Of a DNA stretch of 64,000 bases, positions 35,004 to 45,520 are shown in pieces (positions within the stretch are counted from its first letter, which is position 1; every line of letters begins with the position of its first letter). The notes beneath the pieces were generated by a model. That model was not told the origin of the DNA and did not search any database. It worked only from the letters and a program-made list of their open reading frames with translations. The stretch comes from Burkholderia sp. 9120 (lineage in GTDB: Bacteria > Pseudomonadota > Gammaproteobacteria > Burkholderiales > Burkholderiaceae), in NCBI RefSeq assembly GCF_000745015.1, contig NZ_JQNA01000002.1, positions 1,860,001-1,924,000 of the forward strand. Direction: 5' to 3'. Position numbers and translations under genes: made by a program.

Positions 35004-37367
35004 TCATCCTTGCCATTTCCAGTTGCATATCTCCGGCATGTCCAGTCCGTGTCTATCGATGTAATGCTTATGCTCGATAAGCTTGTCTTGCATCTGCTGT
35101 TTCAGGTACGCACCTTTCGACCCCAGACCAGACACGCGATCGATCACATCCTGCACCAGATGAAATCGGTCCAGGTCATTCTGCACGCGCATGTCGAAGG
35201 CCGTCGTGATGGTGCCCTCCTCCTTGTATCCGCGGACGTGCAGGTTGCGGTTGGTCCTGCGATATGTCAGCCGGTGCACCAGCCAGGGGTACCCATGAAA
35301 GCCAAATATGATGTGCCTGTCTTTCGTAAACAGCGAGTCGTAGTCCTGATCGCTCAAACCGTGCGGGTGCTCAGTACAAGACTGAAGCTTCATCAGATCG
35401 ACCACGTTGACAACGCGAATCTTGAGCTCGGGCAGATGCTCACGAAGTATGGAAACGGCGGCGAGAATTTCCAGCGTAGGTGTGTCGCCGCAGCAGGCCA
35501 TTACAACATCTGGCTCGACGTCCTGATCGTTGCTCGCCCATTGCCAGATGCCCACGCCTTCCGTGCAATGCACGACGGCCGCCTCCATCGTGAGCCATTG
35601 AGGCAGCGCATGTTTGCCGGCCACCACCACATTGACATAGTTGCGACTGCGCAGACAGTGATCGACCACAGACAACAGGCAGTTCGCGTCAGGCGGCAGA
35701 TAAACGCGAACGATGTCAGCCTTCTTGTTGATTACATGATCGATAAACCCGGGGTCCTGGTGCGTGAAACCATTGTGGTCCTGCTGCCAGACATGCGAGG
35801 CGAGTAGATAGTTTAGCGAGGCGATCGGGCGACGCCATGGCAGTTCCCGGGTGACTTTCAACCATTTAGCGTGCTGGCTGAACATCGAGTCGATAATACG
35901 GATGAACGCTTCATAGCTGTTGAATAGTCCATGTCTTCCGGTTAGCAGGTAGCCTTCCAGCCATCCTTCGCATTGATGCTCGCTGAGCATCGAGTCCAGC
36001 ACGCCACCGGAAGGCGCGAGAAATTCGTCACTGCTCAGCTGACGCGCGTCCCACTGTCGTTTGGTTACCTCAAAGACAGAGCCAAGCAGGTTCGACAGTG
36101 TTTCATCGGGCCCCACCACGCGGAAGTTGCGTTGGTCCTCATTCAGACTTGCCACGTCACGCAGAAATTTTCCGAGCACTAGCGTATCTTGTGCGTTGAC
36201 GGCACCGGGCGCAGGAATGCCGACGGCATGCACACGAAAATCCGGCATTCTTAAGTCACGTAATAGCAGGCCACCGTTGGCATGCGGGTTTGAACCCATT
36301 CGCCGGTCCCCTTTCGGCGCGAGTTCAGCCACTTCTGGTATGAGTCGGCCACCTTCGTCGAACAGTTCCTCGGGCTTATAGCTTTTCATCCAGCTTTCGA
36401 GCAACTCGACATGACCAGGATGCTCCGAATCCACCAGTAGCGGAACCTGGTGCGACCGGAAAGTGCCTTCGATCTGCAATCCGTCAATGACCTTGGGTCC
36501 GGTCCACCCCTTCGGGGACCTGAGAACGATCATCGGCCAGCTCGGACGTGCGACGTCGTTCGTTTCCCGCGCATGCCTCTGGATTGCCTCAATGTTACTG
36601 ACGACCTTTTCCAGGGTCGTGGCCATGAGCTCGTGCATCTTCTCCGGCTCGTCTCCCTCAACGAAGTAAGGCGTCCATCCACAGCCACGAAAGAACTGGT
36701 CCAGTTCCTCATGTCCAATGCGAGCTAGCACGGTCGGATTGCTTATCTTGTAGCCATTGAGGTGCAAGATCGGCAGAACCACACCGTCGGTGATCGGATC
36801 GAGCAGTTTGTTGGATTGCCACGCCGTCGCTAGCGGTCCCGTCTCCGCCTCGCCGTCGCCGACTATACAAGCGGCAATCAGCCCGGGATTGTCGAACACG
36901 GCTCCAAATGCATGGCTTAACGAATAGCCAAGTTCGCCACCTTCGTGAATCGATCCTGGGGTCGTCGGCGCGACATGACTGGAAATGCCGCCGGGCCATG
37001 AAAATTGTGTGAACAGCTTCTTGAGGCCAGCCTCGTCCTGGGTGATCTCTGGATAAACTTCACTCCACGTTCCTTCAAGGTAGACATTGCCGACGAGTGC
37101 CGCACCTCCGTGCCCAGGCCCCGCGACGTAGAACATGTTCAGATCGTATTTCTTGATGATGCGATTCAGATGCACATAGATAAAGTTCTGGCCCGGAACG
37201 GTCCCCCAATGGCCAACCACCAGCGGCTTGACGTGCGACAGGTTGAGCGGTTCCCGAAGCAATGGATTGTCATAAAGATAGATCTGACCGACCGACAGAT
37301 AATTGGCAGCGCGCCAGTAACAATCCAAGCCTCTGATCTGTTCAGGCGTCAACGTCTGTGCTTTCAT
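35004..37367 (-). CDS. xfp: Xylulose-5-phosphate/fructose-6-phosphate phosphoketolase
   Basis: This 787-residue thiamine-diphosphate enzyme splits xylulose 5-phosphate or fructose 6-phosphate with phosphate to acetyl phosphate and a smaller sugar phosphate. Family blocks visible are [87 protein letters not shown] with the diphosphate-binding GDGE, and [10 protein letters not shown]. The length is normal and the start has GGAAG upstream. Acetyl phosphate can drive ATP formation through acetate kinase, but no acetate kinase is in the window. The gene lies between a PRC-barrel gene and a SHOCT gene in the same direction. Confidence 0.95.
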   Translation of the reverse strand: MKAQTLTPEQIRGLDCYWRAANYLSVGQIYLYDNPLLREPLNLSHVKPLVVGHWGTVPGQNFIYVHLNRIIKKYDLNMFYVAGPGHGGAALVGNVYLEGTWSEVYPEITQDEAGLKKLFTQFSWPGGISSHVAPTTPGSIHEGGELGYSLSHAFGAVFDNPGLIAACIVGDGEAETGPLATAWQSNKLLDPITDGVVLPILHLNGYKISNPTVLARIGHEELDQFFRGCGWTPYFVEGDEPEKMHELMATTLEKVVSNIEAIQRHARETNDVARPSWPMIVLRSPKGWTGPKVIDGLQIEGTFRSHQVPLLVDSEHPGHVELLESWMKSYKPEELFDEGGRLIPEVAELAPKGDRRMGSNPHANGGLLLRDLRMPDFRVHAVGIPAPGAVNAQDTLVLGKFLRDVASLNEDQRNFRVVGPDETLSNLLGSVFEVTKRQWDARQLSSDEFLAPSGGVLDSMLSEHQCEGWLEGYLLTGRHGLFNSYEAFIRIIDSMFSQHAKWLKVTRELPWRRPIASLNYLLASHVWQQDHNGFTHQDPGFIDHVINKKADIVRVYLPPDANCLLSVVDHCLRSRNYVNVVVAGKHALPQWLTMEAAVVHCTEGVGIWQWASNDQDVEPDVVMACCGDTPTLEILAAVSILREHLPELKIRVVNVVDLMKLQSCTEHPHGLSDQDYDSLFTKDRHIIFGFHGYPWLVHRLTYRRTNRNLHVRGYKEEGTITTAFDMRVQNDLDRFHLVQDVIDRVSGLGSKGAYLKQQMQDKLIEHKHYIDRHGLDMPEICNWKWQG

Positions 37368-37489
37368 GATTGCGGCTTCCGGTGTTGGTAGCGAGCGGCG
37401 ATCGATCTCCGCCCTTGAAACTTTCAGCCCGAACCACGAAGCGTTGCAGCGGACGTTTTGGTCACGGCGAGCTCACGGTTTCTACTGCC

Positions 37490-37726
37490 TTATATCTTGG
37501 CCATCTCTGACTTCATTGCGTTGTATTCGGCCAGCTCTATGTCTCCGCGGGCGTACCTCTCATTGAGAATATCGAGGGCCTGCTTACGTGGCTGCTGCCC
37601 ATAGTTTCTGTGAGCGCGATAGGTATAGCCCCAATTCCCGAAGCTTGAAAAAATCAGCATGAACACGGCGAACCACAAAAACCATCCCCAGCCAAAATAC
37701 CAGTCGTTCCAGTAATAATGTGACAT
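37490..37726 (-). CDS. Membrane-anchored SHOCT-domain protein B
   Basis: This 78-residue paralogue of the protein at 19088-19363 has the same N-terminus (MSHYYWNDWYFGWGWFLWFA), one membrane segment (residues 12-35) and a SHOCT helix pair (ALDILNERYARGDIELAEYNAMKSEM). The start is set at 37726 with GGAG upstream. It lies 122 bases upstream of phosphoketolase in the same direction, so the two may be co-transcribed. A TGTCC-N6-GGACA palindrome is 209 bases upstream of the start. The two copies differ mainly at the C-terminus, where copy A has 13 more residues. Confidence 0.85.
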   Translation of the reverse strand: MSHYYWNDWYFGWGWFLWFAVFMLIFSSFGNWGYTYRAHRNYGQQPRKQALDILNERYARGDIELAEYNAMKSEMAKI

Positions 37727-38399
37727 TTGTATCTCCTTCGTATTCAGCAAACTGCAAGGCAACGGTGTGAAGGGGAGTTCCCTGGTCACCGGGGCACAAC
37801 ATATGAGAAACTTCAATCGGCTCTGCTGCGCGAGGACTTTCCGCTCTCGTGCAAATGGCTGGCAGATCGACAGATCAAACCATGGTGGCAGAAACATCCA
37901 CACTTGAATGATCCGCTTTTCCAAGGGCGAGTTCTGTCCACTACCGGACAGTCCGTGATGAAGGGAAACCCATAGCGACGAATTTCCTTCGGGAGAAGAC
38001 AGGGTAGACGGACCTGGCGGAGAAACCGCTGTGATGCAGTATTCGACTCATGACAGGCACTTTCGCCCAGGCGCGAAAATCACTGGCAAGGCATCCAATC
38101 TGACGTAACTTCATAGCATTAATCGGCGATGCCACCTTCATGCAATGAGTCTGTGTACCGGGCTGCCGGATGTCACTGCACACTAACGTACAGACCAAAC
38201 GCGCCTTACGTGAGACAGTATCCTCGTCCCGTTGGTTTGCCTCGACGCTATAAAAAGCGAACGTTTCGACAGACCGCCGCCTGCGATCCGAAAGACGACA
38301 TACCGCCGGTCGGGTGTGTCTCCGCCTTGGTTCGGTTGACGCGATTCATGGAGGCGCTCCTTACGATACTTTTCTAACCGAAGCAAGGAGGTTTGCACC
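37727..38399. other. Divergent spacer between SHOCT gene B and a PRC-barrel gene
   Basis: This 673-base stretch has no convincing gene. It contains the palindrome at 37935-37950 and a looser relative at 38176-38191 (TGCACACTAACGTACA), and it carries promoters for both flanking genes. AAGGAGGT at its right end is the ribosome site of the next gene. Confidence 0.4.
37935..37950. promoter_or_regulatory. TGTCC-N6-GGACA palindrome upstream of SHOCT gene B
   Basis: TGTCCACTACCGGACA is the near-identical counterpart of the site at 19725-19740; both are preceded by GTTC. With the next base it extends to CTGTCC..GGACAG. Confidence 0.5.
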
Positions 38400-39329
38400 A
38401 TGAACAGCATAAAAGAATCGGCACTCGCTCGCCGCCCGACACTGGCTATGTCAGTGACAGCTTGCGCGTGCGTGGTCTTCTCTGGTTCGCTACTCGCCGC
38501 ACAGCTGTCAGATGCCAGCGCCGCACCAATCCAGAAAAGCGCAAGCACCTCGAGGCCGGACATGAAGCCGGCGCAAAAATGTTTGAACGATCTGCGCGCT
38601 TTCGACAGCCAGATGAGAAAGAACGGTTATTGGCTACGCGGGGGCGGTTACGGCTTCGGCTATGGCGATGGGTCACCGATGTACGGCTACGGCACCGGCG
38701 AACCGGACACGTTGCCACCAAGCCGCGGCAGCACTCCAAACGGTCTTCCGCCCGACGGTTCCTACCGGTCAGCTCGCCCCGCTTACGAAGTACGAACGCT
38801 GATGACATCGGCCAACATACTCGCCCGACGTGGCGAGCAACAGGATTGCGAGTCGTTACTGACGGCGAGCCGCGCGATCTACAAAGGTTACTCGGCAGAT
38901 ATGGGCCACGCTGATCGTTCGGCGGGTGGCACGCCGGATTGGAGGATTCGCCAGATCGCAAGTGCCCAACCCGTCGCAGGTGATGGCAACTCTTTCCGGT
39001 CCGCCGAATTGATTGGCACCAGCGTGGTCAACCTGCAGAGTGAGGATCTTGGAAGCATCAACGACATTGTCCTGAGTCCGCAGACAGGCAAGATTGCGTA
39101 TCTTGTAGTAGGTCGAGGCGGTATGTTTGGAATTGACGAAAAAAATGTTCCCGTGCCATGGGCTGATTTCAAGGCAACCGAGGGGGTCACCATGCTGGTG
39201 CTCGATACGACCAAAGGCAAGATGGACGCGGCTCCCGAGGTCAAGAAAAACGTATTCGCAGCGCACGGGAATTTCCAGCAGCAGAGTCAGAAAATAGATA
39301 AATATTGGAGCGCCCAGTTATCCAATTGA
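38400..39329 (+). CDS. Exported PRC-barrel protein, paralogue
   Basis: This 309-residue protein is built like the one at 32582-33466. A signal peptide (LAMSVTACACVVFSGSLLAAQ) is followed by a Gly/Tyr-rich stretch (GGGYGFGYGDGSPMYGYGTG), a helical part with a cysteine pair (KCLNDLRAF, QQDCESLL), and a C-terminal PRC barrel (LIGTSVVNLQSEDLGSINDI, IAYLVVGRGGMFGIDEKNVP). A perfect AAGGAGGT precedes the ATG, so translation should be strong. The PRC half is better conserved between the two copies than the N-terminal half, which points to the barrel as the working part. No catalytic motif was seen. Confidence 0.85.
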   Translation: MNSIKESALARRPTLAMSVTACACVVFSGSLLAAQLSDASAAPIQKSASTSRPDMKPAQKCLNDLRAFDSQMRKNGYWLRGGGYGFGYGDGSPMYGYGTGEPDTLPPSRGSTPNGLPPDGSYRSARPAYEVRTLMTSANILARRGEQQDCESLLTASRAIYKGYSADMGHADRSAGGTPDWRIRQIASAQPVAGDGNSFRSAELIGTSVVNLQSEDLGSINDIVLSPQTGKIAYLVVGRGGMFGIDEKNVPVPWADFKATEGVTMLVLDTTKGKMDAAPEVKKNVFAAHGNFQQQSQKIDKYWSAQLSN

Positions 39330-39349
39330 AGCCTAAAGAATCGCGAATG

Positions 39350-41701
39350 TTAACGGGCGACCGTCTCAGGCACATCGGCTGGCGGATTCTGACGCGGTGC
39401 CTCGCGATCTTCCGGGTCAATTGAGATGCGGAGGGTTTCCGAAGAGTTGAGCCGAAACTCTCTATCGCTGACGACGAGTTTCATTGGCTGCCCCCCTTCC
39501 AGAGTGACCTCCAGACTTGCCATGGCCCGTGTAATCCCGAGGTGGAGACGTCGGCCGCGCCACTGCACCCTGAACACAAGCCTTTTCCAACCTGGCGGAA
39601 GTCTGGGGTCCAGACTGAGGTGATCGGCGTTAAACGATAGGCCGGCAAAACCGTATACGGCCATGAGCCATATCCCACCCAAACCCGCTATGTGCACGCC
39701 ACCATCGATGGCAGCCTCGCTATCGTCAAGGTCGATTGCCGCCGTCCCACTGAAAAAATCCATTGCGACCTCGCTTTGTCCAAGCCGGGCGGCGACGATT
39801 CCATGCATGGCACGGCTCAACGAACTCCCGTGACCACAGCGTTTGGCATAGTAGTCGAAGTTCTTCGCGTCCGAGTCGCCGTTGAACTCGTCCGGAAGAA
39901 GCGCCAGCAGCGCCACGACGTCTGCCTGCTTGATCACTTGCGACTTTTGGGTGCGCTCGCGGCCGAGCACCACATCCATAGGGACTGAACGCCCCACATA
40001 GTTGCCGAGATCGATGTCTTCGAGCGCAAAAAAACCTGCAAATTGTTCGAAAAGTCCGGTCGATGAATCAAAGCCCGTCACCACCATGTCGGCAATGATG
40101 CGCCATTGCTTCAGCTCGCCCTCATCCAACCCGATACGACCCGAGAGATTTTCCCAAGTTTGGGGCCAGCGCTCGCGCAATAACGCGCTGGTGTCTAGCG
40201 CGCGTCGAATGTTCCAGCGTGCCATGACATTGGTAAATGCGTTATCGTCAATCGACTCATGATATTCGTCGGGACCGATCACACACCGGATATGCCAGTG
40301 ACCGTCAGCGTCTGCCTTTGCGCGGCTTGACCAGAAACGCGCGGTCTCGAAGAGGATCTCCGCGCCGGCCTCGCGAAGAAAAATCTCGTCGCCAGTCGCC
40401 AGCCAGTACTGCCAGACCGCGTAGGCGACGTCTGCGCTGATGTGCTGCTCCTCCTTGCCACACCGCACGTCGACAACTTTACGATCCGGGCCGATAACCT
40501 TCGATGGGGATACCTCGGCGCCCGTGTCAGCGGATTCCCATGCGTAAAGCGCTCCTTTGCAACCCATTCCGGTGGCCTTTGACCGCGCGCCGTCAAGCGT
40601 GCGAAAGCGGTACATCAGCAGCGCCCGGGCCGCTTCCGGCCAGGTCAGAATGTAGAACGGAAGCAGATAGATCTCCGTGTCCCAGAACACGTGTCCCCGA
40701 TAGTCGTCGCCGGTCAACGCGCGTGCGGCAATCGAGACACGCTCGTCGGCGGGGTTTGCCGCTCCGTTCAGGTGGTAGATCGCGAACCGCACCGCCTGCT
40801 GTGCGGCGGGATCTCCCTCTATCTCGACATCGCTGGCGTCCCAACGGGCCGCCCATGCCTCCTCATGAGCCGCCATGACACCAGACCAACCCAGCTTACG
40901 TGCGACGCCAAGCGCAGCTTGCGCTTCCTGGCTCGAGTCGACGCTTTCCATATCGCCCCGCGTGATGGAGACCAGACGCTCCAGCGAACCGATCTGTCCT
41001 CGTTGGGATTTCCAGGTCCAAGACCATGCGAACGGTGCAGAACAGGTAGCGGGAACATCCCGCCCCTCGAACTGCAGCGTCAACCCCGCAGCAATCGCAA
41101 GATGCTTGCCGGTAGAGATCGCGTGCCATATGCCCAACCCGGATTCGATCCGTTCAGACTTGAGCCCGATATTCAGGCTCTCGAAAGACGCGTTGAGTGT
41201 GACCTCGATCCCTGCCTGCTCGATCTCCAACTCGAGGAGTTGCAGGCCGATTGAGCGTTGGCCGAGCGAGACGATGTGCGCACTGCGCAGCCGCACGCCT
41301 ACGCCTGCCGAGTTCGAAAGACGGTCCTCGGTAATTAGCGTACCCCGCCTCATGTCGAGAATTCGTCGCTGCGAATCCCCGTCGCCGGGTCGGTGCACGA
41401 GCGGCTCGCTATCCAGCAATATATGCACCTGAAGCCAGTCGGGGGTAGCGACAAGCCCTGGTATTGCCTGTTCGTCATCCGGCGTATCAAACAGCCCCGC
41501 AACCAGCGTACGCGACGTGTCTACCCAGCGACCGCCGCGATGAATTGCCCGCGCACCTCGCACGCCCAGAAAGCCGTTGCTGATGGCAAAACGCGCTCCC
41601 CGGCTCGTTTCGCGCAGTGGATCGTAGCCGCCCTCCTCCATGATCCAGTCGCGATTGCTGGTTGGCGTCAGTGTCTGGTCCATACTCTGCGGGGTTGTCA
41701 T
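39350..41701 (-). CDS. GH65 family disaccharide phosphorylase
   Basis: This 783-residue enzyme of glycoside hydrolase family 65 phosphorylyses an alpha-glucosidic disaccharide (maltose, trehalose or kojibiose) to beta-glucose 1-phosphate and glucose. Family landmarks are ISNGFLGVRGARA near residue 42, GHVFWDTEIYLLPFYI in the (alpha/alpha)6 barrel, RCVIGPDEYHE with the catalytic glutamate near 476, KQADVVALLALLPD, and the phosphate-binding HGSSLSRAMHGIVAARLGQ. The substrate cannot be fixed from sequence. Its ATG overlaps the stop of the beta-phosphoglucomutase frame by four bases. The pair would feed glucose 6-phosphate into glycolysis or the phosphoketolase path while saving one ATP. Confidence 0.9.
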   Translation of the reverse strand: MTTPQSMDQTLTPTSNRDWIMEEGGYDPLRETSRGARFAISNGFLGVRGARAIHRGGRWVDTSRTLVAGLFDTPDDEQAIPGLVATPDWLQVHILLDSEPLVHRPGDGDSQRRILDMRRGTLITEDRLSNSAGVGVRLRSAHIVSLGQRSIGLQLLELEIEQAGIEVTLNASFESLNIGLKSERIESGLGIWHAISTGKHLAIAAGLTLQFEGRDVPATCSAPFAWSWTWKSQRGQIGSLERLVSITRGDMESVDSSQEAQAALGVARKLGWSGVMAAHEEAWAARWDASDVEIEGDPAAQQAVRFAIYHLNGAANPADERVSIAARALTGDDYRGHVFWDTEIYLLPFYILTWPEAARALLMYRFRTLDGARSKATGMGCKGALYAWESADTGAEVSPSKVIGPDRKVVDVRCGKEEQHISADVAYAVWQYWLATGDEIFLREAGAEILFETARFWSSRAKADADGHWHIRCVIGPDEYHESIDDNAFTNVMARWNIRRALDTSALLRERWPQTWENLSGRIGLDEGELKQWRIIADMVVTGFDSSTGLFEQFAGFFALEDIDLGNYVGRSVPMDVVLGRERTQKSQVIKQADVVALLALLPDEFNGDSDAKNFDYYAKRCGHGSSLSRAMHGIVAARLGQSEVAMDFFSGTAAIDLDDSEAAIDGGVHIAGLGGIWLMAVYGFAGLSFNADHLSLDPRLPPGWKRLVFRVQWRGRRLHLGITRAMASLEVTLEGGQPMKLVVSDREFRLNSSETLRISIDPEDREAPRQNPPADVPETVAR

Positions 41702-42442
41702 GGCGCTTTCCGGCGGAGCCGGCCCTTAGACGATTGATCGATAACGACTTCATCGCGAGTGGTCACGATAAGCGTGGCACCGACAGCGGATAGAAGACCA
41801 GCGTCAGCAAGGCGTGCCACGACAAGCGCCGCCATACCCCCAGCGCGGGCAGCTTCGATACCAGTTGGCGCGTCTTCCATCACGAAACAGCTCCTCGGCG
41901 TTTCCAACAGCTCTTTTGCTGCGAGCAGCAAAATTTCGGGGTTCGGCTCTCCCTGCGGCAAATCGCGACAGCAGACTTTAGCCCCGAACGCATCAAATAA
42001 AGAGTGCCCCACGTCTCGGCGAATCTTCCGCATCATGGCGTTGGCATCCTTCAACGAGGACGCCGCCGTAACAGGCCATCCGAGCGCCCTTCCCGCTACG
42101 ACCAACCGGATCGCATCAGGGAAGGCGGTCATCGCGCCCGCTTCAATCACTTGCTCGGCGCGCCGCTGCTTTGCCTGCGCATGGACGGACGCGAAGTGTT
42201 CGGCATTGGGCACTCCCAATGCCCACAGGGCCGGCCAATGCGCCGCTCAAGCGCGGCCTACCCGCCACCTGCGATTGGTACATCCTGGTGTTAAAACGCG
42301 CCTTCTCGCGAGGGTCGTCAAGGGCTTCGCGCCATGCGCGCTCGTGAGACGAAGCCAGCAGCAGTCCGTCAACGTCGAAAATGACTGGGGAGAGCTCTCG
42401 TGTCACCTCTGCGTTAGGCGTTAGAGACTCGTTTATATGCAT
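41698..42442 (-). pseudogene. pgmB: HAD-family beta-phosphoglucomutase, frameshifted
   Basis: The first part (42442 leftwards) reads ELSPVIFDVDGLLLASSHER AWREAL.., the DxD nucleophile of the HAD family. Near 42225 homology jumps to another frame, ALWALGVPNAEHFASVHAQA, and continues to the end (MTAFPDAIRLVVAGRALGWP, ASSLKDANAMM, GEPNPEILLLAAKEL, FVMEDAPTGIEAARAGGMAA). A one-base change would restore a normal ~240-residue enzyme that converts beta-glucose 1-phosphate to glucose 6-phosphate. As read it is broken, unless a second start at 42219 gives a nucleophile-less fragment. The stop overlaps the GH65 start. Confidence 0.78.
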
Positions 42443-42937
42443 GATTGAGAACCTTTGTGGACGGAGGTCGAGGAAGCGAATTCTTCCAGCACGGATTCAA
42501 TCGTCGTCCACAAGACGGACTTCACCATATAGGTAGGCAGACTACTGGCGCACAGACAGTAACGATAGGGTCGGAAACTACTCAGACCGAGGGCAGGCAA
42601 TCAACGTTGATCGATTCATCGTAACGTTGGCGTAGAACCCGTTCGTTGCCCAGCATCCTCATCGGCGAAACACGCGTTCCATCGGAGCTTCATCTTGAAT
42701 AGTACGGTCATCTGAGAAAAGACGGCGCTCTTCTCTTAAGGCGGAGCTTGCCCGCTAGCGTACAGACCGATTGTTTGCTATGTAGGACACTCAGGCGGAG
42801 TGAAAATAACCATCATTCAAGTCCGAAGGCCGACCAACACGGAGGACAGGCTATCTGCGCAACGTCCAGCATCGAGAATTGAATTCCGGCGAGCGGACGT
42901 GTCGCCATACATAGTGGGTTTGCCTGGAGAGTTATCG
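42443..42937. other. Divergent spacer before the GT4 gene
   Basis: This 495-base stretch holds FixJ-like promoter 6 (42539-42585, minus) and, at 42749-42764, a loose relative of the TGTCC palindrome (TGCCCGCTAGCGTACA) about 174 bases before the glycosyltransferase start. No gene was seen. Confidence 0.4.
42539..42585 (-). promoter_or_regulatory. FixJ-like promoter 6 (pgmB-GH65)
   Basis: On the minus strand CTGAGTAGTTTCCGA (42585-42571) is followed after 26 nt by TAGTCT (42544-42539). The predicted leader to the HAD ATG is about 90 bases. Confidence 0.66.
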
Positions 42938-44005
42938 ATGAGAATCGCACAAATAGCGCCACTGCACGAGGCAGTGCCTCCTCTGCTTTACGGCGGTACC
43001 GAACGCGTGGTTTCTTACCTCACCGATGCACTTGTTGACCTGGGGCATGAGGTGACGCTGTTCGCTACCGGAGACTCTCGCACGAAGGCCACCCTTGAGG
43101 CAGTCTGGCCACGAGCATTGCGCCTCGACTCGACGATACTCGACGCAATGGCGCCGCATGTGGTTCTGTTGGAAAGGGTAAGGCAGGTCGCCGACGAGTT
43201 CGATGTACTCCACAGCCACCTCGGCTATCTGCCGTTCTCGCTGTTTTCCGAGATCGACGTCCCATTCCTGACGACGCTTCATGGACGCCTCGATCTCCCG
43301 GAACTACAACCCGTATTCAAGGCATTCCCGGCAGCGCCAGTCATCTCCATCTCCGACTCCCAACGCCTGCCCCTACCGCAGGCGAACTGGCTCAACACGA
43401 TCTATCACGGCCTGCCGGAGGATTTGCTGAGGCCGACCAACTTGACAAAGCCTGCATACCTCGCCTTTCTGGGACGTGTCTCCCCCGAAAAGGGCATCGA
43501 TGCAGCCATCACAATCGCGGTAGAGAGCAGGATGCCGTTAAAGATTGCAGCCAAGGTGGACAAGGTTGACTACGACTACTTCAAGGCAAAAATCGAACCG
43601 TTCCTTTCCCTACCCGATATCGAATTCATCGGTGAAATCGCCGAGGATCAGAAAGCAGAGTTTCTGTCCGGTGCCAAAGCACTGCTGTTTCCAATCGACT
43701 GGCCCGAACCGTTCGGCCTGGTGATGATTGAGGCGATGGCGTGCGGCACACCGGTGATTGCATTTAATCGTGGCTCCGTGTCAGAAGTCATCGATCATGG
43801 CCTGACTGGTTACATCTGCGAAGATATCAACGGTGCGATTTGCGCACTGAAGCGCCTCGACGAACTGTCGCGCGCTGAAATCCGCGCGCAGTTCGAATGC
43901 CGATTCAGCGCCAAGGTGATGGCGCAGCACTATGTTGAGGCCTACGCAGCCCTGTCTCAGCGTTCCATGGCCCCCGCCGTACGACGTGCCGCGGCTACCG
44001 GTTGA
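42938..44005 (+). CDS. Family 4 glycosyltransferase
   Basis: This 355-residue retaining glycosyltransferase has the GT-B fold. The N-terminal half shows PPLLYGGTERVVSYLTDALV and VLHSHLGYLPF. The C-terminal nucleotide-sugar site shows FLGRVSPEKGIDAAI near residue 180 and the E-x7-E motif in EPFGLVMIEAMACGTPVIAF near 265. The start at 42938 (MRIAQIAPL) has GGAGAG upstream and fits the family; the longer frame is not needed. The acceptor is unknown. Next to a GH65 phosphorylase it could build or remodel a glucoside or surface polysaccharide. Confidence 0.87.
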   Translation: MRIAQIAPLHEAVPPLLYGGTERVVSYLTDALVDLGHEVTLFATGDSRTKATLEAVWPRALRLDSTILDAMAPHVVLLERVRQVADEFDVLHSHLGYLPFSLFSEIDVPFLTTLHGRLDLPELQPVFKAFPAAPVISISDSQRLPLPQANWLNTIYHGLPEDLLRPTNLTKPAYLAFLGRVSPEKGIDAAITIAVESRMPLKIAAKVDKVDYDYFKAKIEPFLSLPDIEFIGEIAEDQKAEFLSGAKALLFPIDWPEPFGLVMIEAMACGTPVIAFNRGSVSEVIDHGLTGYICEDINGAICALKRLDELSRAEIRAQFECRFSAKVMAQHYVEAYAALSQRSMAPAVRRAAATG

Positions 44006-44428
44006 GTTCATGAATCGCGTAAGCTCACCGCTACGATACGGCCCTGGAACCGAGACTTCCTCCGCTCAATCAGTCCACATCTCAGCCCTCCGAATCGGCA
44101 ACTGTCTATGTGCGCCAGACCGCCCTCGTCCGGTCCAGCTGCTGCGCTGAATGTAGAGGATCGTGGTCCAATGAGGCTTAATGTCCCAAACCAGGCAGCC
44201 TGAAAGCACAGACCCTTCGAGCGAAGCAACAGCACAACGAGTTCCTCTCACGTGCGCTACGCGCCGTTGAAATGATTTTTCCCCATGCTGAACACGCAGA
44301 CCAAGGTTGTTTGGACAGAATCGCAGTCCGGCCACACAATGACCCGGCGACGCCGAAAAATTTGCCTCGATCCTGACAGATTGACCTCTCGACCCAACTC
44401 CACTCATCTGGCCTCGGCGCTGCGGGTT
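44006..44428. other. Gene-free stretch with decayed sequence
   Basis: No supported gene was seen between the glycosyltransferase and the IS110 remnant. Open frames are short and look like decayed insertion-sequence DNA. Confidence 0.4.
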
Positions 44429-44555
44429 GCGTGTCAGCGCTTCACGGCGCGTGGGAAGTCCACAATGTCGGTGCTTGGCGCTGCCATGCGTAAGCTCGTA
44501 CATGTGTCCTTCGGCGCCTTGAAAACTCGACAGCGTTACCAGGCGAACTACCTCG
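44429..44555 (+). pseudogene. IS110-family transposase, C-terminal scrap
   Basis: The plus strand reads ACQRFTARGKSTMSVLGAAM then RKLVHVSFGALKTRQRYQAN, the conserved C-terminal block of IS110/IS1111 transposases (GK.., MRKLLH..GVLK..). About 40 residues remain without ends or catalytic domain. Confidence 0.7.
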
Positions 44556-44647
44556 CGAGCGCTTCAGCGCGAATACAACATCTCTACGAGATCCGGGGTG
44601 GTTCGGAGGTTCCAGATCCATTCACGCATCGCCTCATGATCGAAGTT

Positions 44648-45520
44648 CTATGCGGCGGTCTTTAACGGCGTAACTAATGGTGCTGACGGAAGTTCATGCC
44701 CGGAGATCGCCAGCGCGAGGGCAGGATTGAGACTATCCACCATGGAGCTTGGCAGGAGGATCGTCGCACCGCGCTCTTTGGTTGTCTCGTAAATAATGTT
44801 CATTGCGCGCAGTTGCAACGCTCCCGGCTGACTTTCATATACTCGCGCAGCTTCGACGAAATTTGAAGCGATGGCGGCTTCCGCCGAGCCGAGGATCACA
44901 CGAGCCTGCTTTTCGCGCTCGGCCTGCGCCTGGCGCGACATCGCGTCCTGTAAAGCTTCCGGGATAGCGACGTCACGAATCTCGACTGAGCCGACTGCGA
45001 TGCCCCACTCCGCCGTCTACCCGCCGATCTCGTCACGCAGGTGTGCATCCGCCGCAGTCCGATCCGAAAGTAAAGTCGAAAGCATCGATGATCCGATCAA
45101 CTCGCGCAACGTCGTCTGCGCTACGCGATCAATCGCCTGGCGGTAGTCCGTAATGGAGAGCGCCGCTTTCTGCGCGTCGCATACGTGCCAGAAGATTATC
45201 GCGTCGACATTGACCGGCACTGTATCCTCCGTCAGCGCCTGTTCCGCGTTAAACGCAGTTGTTTGGATGCGTTCGTCTATAACTGCAACTACCGTGTCCA
45301 GAATGGGAATAATCATGAAGAATCCCGCCCCTTTTACGCTCTGCAGCTTACCGACACATAAGATCACGAATTTTTGCCAGACATTAGCAACTTTCACCGA
45401 CATGGTGATGAAAATCGCGACTAGAAATGGAGAGATCGCCATATATACATTCATGAATGCCGCCGCTGCAATAGCCGCCACCATGAACAAAGTGGACAAA
45501 AGTAAGGTAATCGGATTCAT
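44648..45520 (-). pseudogene. Slipin/stomatin-like SPFH protein with in-frame amber
   Basis: The whole frame from 45520 to 44648 encodes a slipin of about 290 residues: an N-terminal membrane hairpin (LLLSTLFMVAAIAAAAFMNVY, SPFLVAIFITMSV), an SPFH domain (GAGFFMIIPILDTVVAVIDE, RIQTTAFNAEQALTEDTVPV, NVDAIIFWHV), and a C-terminal coiled part (RQAQAEREKQARVILGSAEA). Codon 168 (45017-45019) is TAG between EIGG and TAEWGIAVGSVEIRD, where lysine is typical. Both halves are in the same frame, so this is a single point mutation. Slipins scaffold membrane microdomains and often partner an NfeD protease; none is present here. Confidence 0.85.

Noticed and set aside
37941..38198. 85-codon minus-strand frame between SHOCT gene B and the PRC gene
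   Set aside because: It has no ribosome site and no family resemblance, and it overlaps the palindrome.
44285..44665. 126-codon plus-strand frame as a real gene
   Set aside because: Only residues ~49-90 resemble IS110 transposase; the rest is unrelated and no start signal is present.
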